A model generated the notes under the pieces. It did not search any database. It was given only the letters and a program-made list of their open reading frames with translations, and was not told the origin of the DNA. From NCBI GenBank assembly GCA_030696435.1, contig JAUYSF010000135.1:1-10890 (forward strand): a stretch of 10,890 bases of DNA. The letters are read 5' to 3'. The DNA comes from Desulfoprunum sp. (GTDB lineage: Bacteria > Desulfobacterota > Desulfobulbia > Desulfobulbales > Desulfocapsaceae). How positions within the stretch are numbered: the stretch's first letter is position 1; each line of letters opens with the position of its first letter. Of the stretch, positions 6,303 through 10,890 are shown one piece after another. Position numbers and translations under genes: made by a program.

Positions 6303-7751
6303 ATGATGTCTGAAGAGCAGCAGGAGTACAGGAAACGGGTCCTCGTCGTTGACGATGAGCCGGACATGCAGGTGCTGCTTGCCAAGATCTTGGTCAAAAA
6401 AGGCGGCTATGAGGTACGGGTGGCCGATTCGGGTGACAGAGGGCTGGAGGTCATAACCTTCTGGCGGCCTGATGTGGTCCTCACCGATGTGAAGATGCCG
6501 GGTATGGACGGGGTGGAGTTTTTCCGGCGGCTCAAGGAGATCGACCCCACCATGACCACCATCATCATGACCGGCTACGGCACCGTGGAGATGGCGGTTC
6601 AGGCCCTGAAAGAGGGGGCCTATGATTTCTTTCAAAAACCCTTTGATAACGATCAGATCCTCCATGCCGTGGCCAGGGCCATGGAGCGTACCGAGCTCCT
6701 GCGCGACAAGCAGAGATTTGAAGAACTGCGGCACCAGCTCGCCGGCAGCAGTGAATTCCATGGTTTTATCGGCAATTCCCCGCGTTTGCTCCAGGTCGAG
6801 GATCTGCTGCGGCGTCTTGCCCCGAGCAGCATGACGGTGCTCATCCGGGGTGAATCCGGGACAGGCAAGGAACTGGCGGCCAGGGCCCTGCATGCCATGT
6901 CCGGCAGGACCGGACGACGGATGGTGACGGTCAACTGTCCGGCCCTGCCCGAACATATCCTTGAGAGCGAGCTGTTCGGCTATTGCAAAGGTGCCTTCAC
7001 CGGTGCCGACCGTGACAAGGATGGGCTGTTTGTCGAGGCCAACCATTCGACCATTCTGCTCGATGAAATCGCCGATATCCCCATCTCGATCCAGACCAAG
7101 CTGCTGCGCGTCCTGCAGGAAAAAGAGATCCAGCCCCTCGGTCAGACCAAGACCTATGCCGTGGATGTGCGGGTGGTGGCCTCGACCAATCAGGATATCG
7201 AGGCGAAAATCGCTCGAGGTGAGTTCCGCGAAGACCTGTTCTACCGGCTCAACGTCGTGACGGTGACGATGCCGAGCCTGGAGGAGATCAGGAGCGACAT
7301 TCCCCTGCTCATTCATTCTTTTTTAAAAAAATATAGCAAGGAGTACGACCGGCCCGATCTGGAGTTCTCCGAGGAGGCGGTCCAGCTGCTCCTGCACCGG
7401 CCCTGGCGGGGCAACGTGCGAGAACTGCAGAACACGATCAATCGAGCGGTCCTGCTCGGCACCGGGGGGCGGATCGAGAAAAAAGATCTGATGCTCGACC
7501 CGCAGATCCAGTGCGTCGAGGCCAGCCAAGTCGGTAGTCCTTTCGAGCAATTGCAACATTTCGACTACGCCGGGGCAAAGGAGGCCGTGCTGCAAGAGTT
7601 CACCTCCTCATATCTCCGCGCAGCGATTTGCCGGACCGGAGGCAACATCTCCGTCGCCGCGAAAAACTGCGGCATGGAACGCCAGGCCCTGCAGCGCCTG
7701 CTGCGCCGCTATAATATTTCGGTGGAGGATTTTCGCCGGAAGGGGGAGTGA
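6303..7751 (+). CDS. Sigma-54-dependent response regulator, NtrC family
   Basis: This complete 482-aa protein has three domains. The receiver (about 12-128) has D17 and D18 in VLVVDDEP, phosphoacceptor D62 in VLTDVKMPGMDG, T90 in IIMTGYG and K112 in QKPF. The AAA+ domain (about 153-385) has Walker A GESGTGKE (183-190), the sigma-54-contacting GAFTGA loop (230-235), Walker B ILLDEI (251-256) and RPWRGNVREL in the sensor II region. A C-terminal Fis-type helix-turn-helix follows (about 445-472). Phosphorylated, it should oligomerise and open sigma-54 promoters by ATP hydrolysis. Two adjacent ATGs (6303, 6306) fit; no clear Shine-Dalgarno is seen. No kinase gene is adjacent, so its signal and targets are unknown, and no convincing -24/-12 promoter was found in the window. 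A T6A7 run at 7319-7331 stands out in this GC-rich gene. Confidence 0.97.
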   Translation: MMSEEQQEYRKRVLVVDDEPDMQVLLAKILVKKGGYEVRVADSGDRGLEVITFWRPDVVLTDVKMPGMDGVEFFRRLKEIDPTMTTIIMTGYGTVEMAVQALKEGAYDFFQKPFDNDQILHAVARAMERTELLRDKQRFEELRHQLAGSSEFHGFIGNSPRLLQVEDLLRRLAPSSMTVLIRGESGTGKELAARALHAMSGRTGRRMVTVNCPALPEHILESELFGYCKGAFTGADRDKDGLFVEANHSTILLDEIADIPISIQTKLLRVLQEKEIQPLGQTKTYAVDVRVVASTNQDIEAKIARGEFREDLFYRLNVVTVTMPSLEEIRSDIPLLIHSFLKKYSKEYDRPDLEFSEEAVQLLLHRPWRGNVRELQNTINRAVLLGTGGRIEKKDLMLDPQIQCVEASQVGSPFEQLQHFDYAGAKEAVLQEFTSSYLRAAICRTGGNISVAAKNCGMERQALQRLLRRYNISVEDFRRKGE

Positions 7752-8045
7752 GTTCGGTCCCGGTTGCCGAAAAGTTGTATTGAGGAATGATTGGATGGTT
7801 TGGCTATGGGGGGATTAGCCGCAGAAACGTAATGGTAATCGGCGTTGCGCTTTTCGCGAAACGTCCGTGTTGGCCGGCAAGTTCATTGACCAGCGCTTAT
7901 CTTTGTGCCGTTGTTTCAATCATTTTTGCTTGATATCGTCGGAGCGGATCGAGCAACTTGTTCGCAGCTACGTGGAAAAGTGCTGGAATCGAAGCCTTGC
8001 CCATGGTCCTCTCTCCAAGGGTGTTCGTATTTCAGCCGTTGATGT
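7752..8045. other. Intergenic region between convergent genes
   Basis: This 294-bp stretch separates the + strand regulator from the - strand RTX gene. No long credible gene is present. It holds an imperfect hairpin (CGTTGCGC at 7843-7850 with GCGAAACG at 7856-7863, one mismatch, no T run) and a short - strand ORF listed separately. No clear terminator is visible for either gene. It marks the boundary between the GC-rich chromosomal block and the AT-richer RTX gene, but no attachment site or insertion-sequence end is visible. Confidence 0.5.
7897..8004 (-). CDS. Possible 35-aa small protein downstream of the RTX gene
   Basis: A short - strand frame reads from the ATG at 8004 to the TAA at 7897. 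It begins MGKASIPALFHVAANKLLDP and is rich in Ala, Leu, Lys and Arg, consistent with an amphipathic basic helix. A purine-rich ribosome site (GGAGAGAGG) precedes the ATG closely, which is the main support. It starts 41 bp after the RTX stop on the same strand, so cotranscription is possible. I recognise no family, and a chance ORF or a gene remnant is about as likely. Confidence 0.3.
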   Translation of the reverse strand: MGKASIPALFHVAANKLLDPLRRYQAKMIETTAQR

Positions 8046-10790
8046 TTATGCTACGATCATAAAATCTGTATTTGAGATTGTCGGCTTGGTAGTCAGCGTA
8101 GCGAACTGCACAGCTACACCAGCACCGGTTGCATCGGCATCATATAGAAGAGCACCGGTGCTGGTGTTGTAGAGAAGATAATCGTTGCTGTCTCCGAGCC
8201 CGCTGGCCGATGATTTGAAGAAAGATGAACTCAAGGTTCCAAGGGTTGTAAGCTTCGCAAAAATGGTCATGTCCAACTTAATTGTGTCGTCGACATGAGA
8301 GAAATCGGTGATCGAATCCTTATTTGTGGATGCACTTAAGGCAGAGTCAAACACAAAGGTATCTAGGCCAGCCCCCCCCACCAAGTAATCGTTACCCAGA
8401 CCACCAAAGAGTGCGTCATTTCCAATCCCGCCATACAGGGTATTATTTCCTGCATTGCCAATCAGGCTGTCGCCAAAATTAGACCCCAGCAGGTTTTCGA
8501 TGCCAATCAAGGTATCAGTCCCGTCTCCTCCAGTAATCTGGGCAGTAGTCACATTCAAATTGACTTTCACTGCAGAGGTCGCCGTGTTGTAATAAGCAGA
8601 GTCAGTCCCGGCATCGCCGCTGAGATAATCATTGCCAGTGCTGCCTCGAAGGATATCATTCCCGCTCCCGCCATACAGGTAATTGTTAGCTGCATTACCG
8701 ATAATGATATTATTCAAGTAGTTGCCATAACCATTTATAGCTCCTGTTCCACTGAGAACTAACTGCTCTAAATAGTTTCCAACAAGAGAGCGGGAGACGA
8801 AAGATATGACGGTATCGATCTCCGTGGCCAGGGTGCTTGTTTCAGTAGTGATGTCAACTACATTATCGACATAATATGTATCGTTGCCCAGGCCACCGAT
8901 CATGTTGTCGGCTCCTGCTCCGCCATTCAAAATGTTTGCCGCAGTGTTACCAGTCAATTTATCGGCATAATTCGAGCCCACTAAACATTCGATGCCAACT
9001 AAAGTATCGATACCTGCCCCTAAGGTGTTCTGGGCAGCAGTTATATTTAAATTGACACTAACCGCTGAAGTAGCCGTGTTGTAATAGGCATGGTCGATAC
9101 CTAATCCACCATTCAGACAATCGTTCCCGGCCTCACCTCTAAGAACATTAGCAGCCCCATTGCCAATTATGGTATTATTCAAGGAGTTGCCATAACCGTT
9201 TATAGCCCCTGTTCCGCTGAGGGTTAGTTTCTCTAGGTAATTTCCCAAGGTACGACTGACTGAAGAGATAACAGTATCAATTTCAGTGCTGAGTGTACTT
9301 GTTTCAATAGTTGCATCTCCTGCGTTGTCGACATGATAAGTATCGTTGCCCAAGCCACCCGTCATGGTGTCAGCTCCTGCGGCCCCATTCAGGATGTTGG
9401 CCGCTCCGTTACCAGCGATCGTATTACTCAAGGCATTGCCATAACCGTTTATAGTCCCTATTCCGCTGAGGATCAGCTTCTCCAGATAGTTGCCCAGGGT
9501 ATGAGTAACTGAAGAAATGACGGTATCGATCTCAGTGGTTAGAGTACTTGTTTCTGTGGTTACGTCTCCGGCATTATCGATGTAATAGGTATCGTTGCCA
9601 GATCCACCATCTAGGATATCAGCGCCGCCTGCCCCATTTAGACTATCAGCACCAGCACCGCCCCATAAACTATTCCTTCCAGTATTGCCAGTAATTTGAT
9701 TGTTTAGTTCGTTGCCTGAAGCTGATAAATCAGAGGCCCCTGCTAAGATGAGGTTCTCGACGTTAGGAGATATCGCTCGGGAAAAATCTGAGATTATGGT
9801 GTCAAAACCTTCGTTCGCGTTTTCGTAGATGGAATCTAAGCTATCGACTCGGTATGTATCGTTTCCAGTTTTGCCGATCAAATAATCAGCACCAGCACCA
9901 CCATTTAAGGTGTCATTGCCACCCCAAGCAATAAGGGTATCGGCGCCATCGCCACCATTTAAAATATCATTACCGTCACATGAGTACAGATAGTCATCAC
10001 CAGCACCGCCATTGAGGGTATCATCACCAGCTCCTCCCCAGAGTTCATCATCACCGACATCACCATTCAAGATACTGTCGTTTATGTCTAAAGCAAACAG
10101 GGCCTTATTGTTAGTGGTTAAATCAACATAGGCAATCGATTGAAAGTAAAAAGCAAAATTCGCATAAGATATCTCGTTTAATACCGTGCCTGAATACCAG
10201 GGGTTTCTAAAGCTCACGGTTTTGTTGACTTTATTAATCCCAATAATGCTATAAGCATGGTCTGTAGCGGGTATACCTAAGGATAAGTTTGCTTCATTGT
10301 AACAAGCTGCCGTTATTGCGGTATGATCAATTATCTGCGCAAGTTCGTCCAATTTTGCAGTTACAGCGTCAACATCGCCTGTCCAATTAGAAAAATAGGC
10401 GCTCTTTTTTCCAGTAATTAAAGAAAGTGCCTGGCCTGGATCGCCGCCGGAAGGATTAAGAGGAGAAGTAAAATTCGCTACGTTGGCGTATGATATCAAC
10501 GCCATTTCTAAAAGCAGTACATCGGCATCACCATAAGAATGTACATTTGGAGCGTAATCAATATCATTTCTTTCAGCGGCAAAAGCAGAAAGGCTTATTT
10601 CGTAGGTGTACTCAAGTGTTCCTTGAAAGGTAACTGTTGCAGAATTGACTCCTACGTTGATTACATCATTAAATATCTGTTGGCCAAGTGAAGAGATGCT
10701 CAATGATTTTAAGCTAGCCAGATACCAGCAATCGCCATATCCACCCTGACTAAAATCTTCTACAATTTCATTTGGAATATCTGAACTCAT
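8046..10790 (-). CDS. Calpain-like cysteine protease with RTX repeats and type I secretion region
   Basis: This 914-aa protein starts with a calpain (peptidase C2)-like domain (about 1-225). It carries Q15 and C21 in SQGGYGDCWYLASL, H178 in TDHAYSIIG and N196 in RNPW, which are the oxyanion glutamine and the Cys-His-Asn triad. From about 237 come RTX nonapeptides (GGxGxDxLx) that bind calcium and fold outside the cell, interleaved with longer repeats to about 805. The C-terminal 100 residues (TFVFD, ITDFSHVDDTIKL, LLYDADATGAG, ending in SNTDFMIVA) have the type I secretion target pattern. There is no Sec signal, and no ABC exporter, membrane fusion protein or TolC gene is in the window. The ATG at 10790 is chosen over the upstream frame start because GGAG lies 5 nt before it and the domain starts just after. 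The gene is visibly AT-richer than the CODH block, which suggests a different history. It is probably a secreted or surface protease or adhesin. Confidence 0.9.
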   Translation of the reverse strand: MSSDIPNEIVEDFSQGGYGDCWYLASLKSLSISSLGQQIFNDVINVGVNSATVTFQGTLEYTYEISLSAFAAERNDIDYAPNVHSYGDADVLLLEMALISYANVANFTSPLNPSGGDPGQALSLITGKKSAYFSNWTGDVDAVTAKLDELAQIIDHTAITAACYNEANLSLGIPATDHAYSIIGINKVNKTVSFRNPWYSGTVLNEISYANFAFYFQSIAYVDLTTNNKALFALDINDSILNGDVGDDELWGGAGDDTLNGGAGDDYLYSCDGNDILNGGDGADTLIAWGGNDTLNGGAGADYLIGKTGNDTYRVDSLDSIYENANEGFDTIISDFSRAISPNVENLILAGASDLSASGNELNNQITGNTGRNSLWGGAGADSLNGAGGADILDGGSGNDTYYIDNAGDVTTETSTLTTEIDTVISSVTHTLGNYLEKLILSGIGTINGYGNALSNTIAGNGAANILNGAAGADTMTGGLGNDTYHVDNAGDATIETSTLSTEIDTVISSVSRTLGNYLEKLTLSGTGAINGYGNSLNNTIIGNGAANVLRGEAGNDCLNGGLGIDHAYYNTATSAVSVNLNITAAQNTLGAGIDTLVGIECLVGSNYADKLTGNTAANILNGGAGADNMIGGLGNDTYYVDNVVDITTETSTLATEIDTVISFVSRSLVGNYLEQLVLSGTGAINGYGNYLNNIIIGNAANNYLYGGSGNDILRGSTGNDYLSGDAGTDSAYYNTATSAVKVNLNVTTAQITGGDGTDTLIGIENLLGSNFGDSLIGNAGNNTLYGGIGNDALFGGLGNDYLVGGAGLDTFVFDSALSASTNKDSITDFSHVDDTIKLDMTIFAKLTTLGTLSSSFFKSSASGLGDSNDYLLYNTSTGALLYDADATGAGVAVQFATLTTKPTISNTDFMIVA
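8372..8379 (-). repeat. G8 homopolymer in the RTX coding sequence
   Basis: Eight C on the + strand are eight G in the sense strand, spanning codons 804-807 (V-G-G-A). This is the longest G/C run in the window. Slippage by one base would shift the frame just before the C-terminal secretion region. Confidence 0.9.
8433..8603 (-). repeat. RTX protein module B, second copy
   Basis: Residues 730-786 begin DSAYYNTATSAVKVNLN and continue through GTDTLIGIENLLGSNFGDSL. They closely match module B at residues 566-622, including the AYYNTATSAV core. The module links RTX blocks and is typical of long RTX proteins where beta-roll blocks alternate with spacer units. Confidence 0.85.
8634..8885 (-). repeat. 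RTX protein module A, third copy
   Basis: Residues 636-719 begin NDTYYVDNVVDITTETSTLA and include GNYLEQLVLSGTGAINGYGN. They repeat modules A1 and A2, with one residue added (SRSLVGNYLE) and more divergence after INGYGN. Confidence 0.85.
8925..9095 (-). repeat. RTX protein module B, first copy
   Basis: Residues 566-622 begin DHAYYNTATSAVSVNLNITA and include GIECLVGSNYADKLTGN. This copy sits between modules A2 and A3, so the order is A-A-B-A-B. Confidence 0.85.
9096..9596 (-). repeat. RTX protein modules A1 and A2 in tandem
   Basis: A1 (residues 399-481, 9348-9596) and A2 (482-565, 9096-9347) are tandem copies of about 83 residues. Both run NDTYxxDNAGD, TETSTL, TEIDTVISSV, TLGNYLEKL, INGYGN and GAANxL. 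A more divergent relative (A0, residues 310-398, 9597-9863, starting NDTYRVDSLDS) precedes them. High similarity suggests recent internal duplication. Confidence 0.88.
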
Positions 10791-10855
10791 TTTATCTCCG
10801 CTATTAAGTCTATCATCGATACACGTACCCAAATAAGAGCCATGTGGACAATTTT

Positions 10856-10884
10856 TGTATAGCAGAAAGAATGTTTGAATGAAA
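10856..10884 (-). promoter_or_regulatory. Weak candidate promoter for the RTX gene
   Basis: On the - strand an extended -10 (TGC-TATACA, hexamer at 10856-10861) has only a poor -35 (TTTCAT at 10879-10884) at 17 bp. A start near 10849 would give a leader of about 59 nt. The region is AT-rich, so chance matches are likely, and upstream sequence is cut by the window edge. Confidence 0.28.
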
Positions 10885-10890
10885 GTCAAA

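Noticed and set aside
6279..7316. 345-aa - strand frame opposite the response regulator gene
   Set aside because: Antisense shadow with His- and Gly-rich composition; the + strand frame has complete domain motifs.
7843..7863. Hairpin CGTTGCGC / GCGAAACG as a terminator between convergent genes
   Set aside because: One mismatch in the stem and no T run on either side.
7867..8172. 101-aa + strand frame from a GTG, running into the RTX gene 3' end
   Set aside because: No ribosome site or recognisable family, and its last third is antisense to the RTX coding sequence. A degraded gene remnant in the first part cannot be excluded.

Overview
The window most resembles the chromosome of an anaerobic Desulfobacterota (deltaproteobacterial) sulfate reducer or relative that carries the Wood-Ljungdahl (reductive acetyl-CoA) pathway. 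The evidence is the combination of bacterial-type CODH/ACS genes, a DUF3786 protein, an NtrC-type sigma-54 regulator and moderately GC-rich coding sequence. No rRNA or other phylogenetic marker is present, so this assignment is inference.

Region 1 (1-4852) is the Wood-Ljungdahl block, all on the + strand. It holds the 3' end of acsC (corrinoid iron-sulfur protein large subunit), acsE (methyl-THF:corrinoid protein methyltransferase), an unrecognised 93-aa protein, cooC (nickel-insertion ATPase) and cooS/acsA (CO dehydrogenase catalytic subunit). It is split into several transcription units: strong intrinsic terminators follow acsC and acsE, a weaker one follows cooC, and cooS has its own sigma-70-like promoter. 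A perfect 8-bp inverted repeat fills the spacer of that promoter. Together AcsE, AcsC and CODH deliver the methyl group and CO that acetyl-CoA synthase condenses; acsB and acsD are not in the window.

Region 2 (4853-6196) holds three closely spaced, poorly characterised + strand genes downstream of cooS: a 140-aa protein, a 58-aa helical-hairpin protein and a DUF3786 protein. A long hairpin separates them from cooS. They are candidates for accessory functions of the CODH/corrinoid machinery.

Region 3 (6197-7751) is a complete sigma-54-dependent response regulator (receiver, AAA+ and Fis-type HTH domains) with no histidine kinase beside it.

Region 4 (7752-10890) has a different character. After about 300 bp of mostly unassigned DNA comes a convergent, visibly more AT-rich gene on the - strand. 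It encodes a 914-aa protein with an N-terminal calpain-like (C2) cysteine protease domain, RTX calcium-binding repeats interleaved with two families of longer modules, and a C-terminal type I secretion region. It contains a G8 tract just before the secretion region. It looks like an accessory or acquired gene for a secreted or surface protease.
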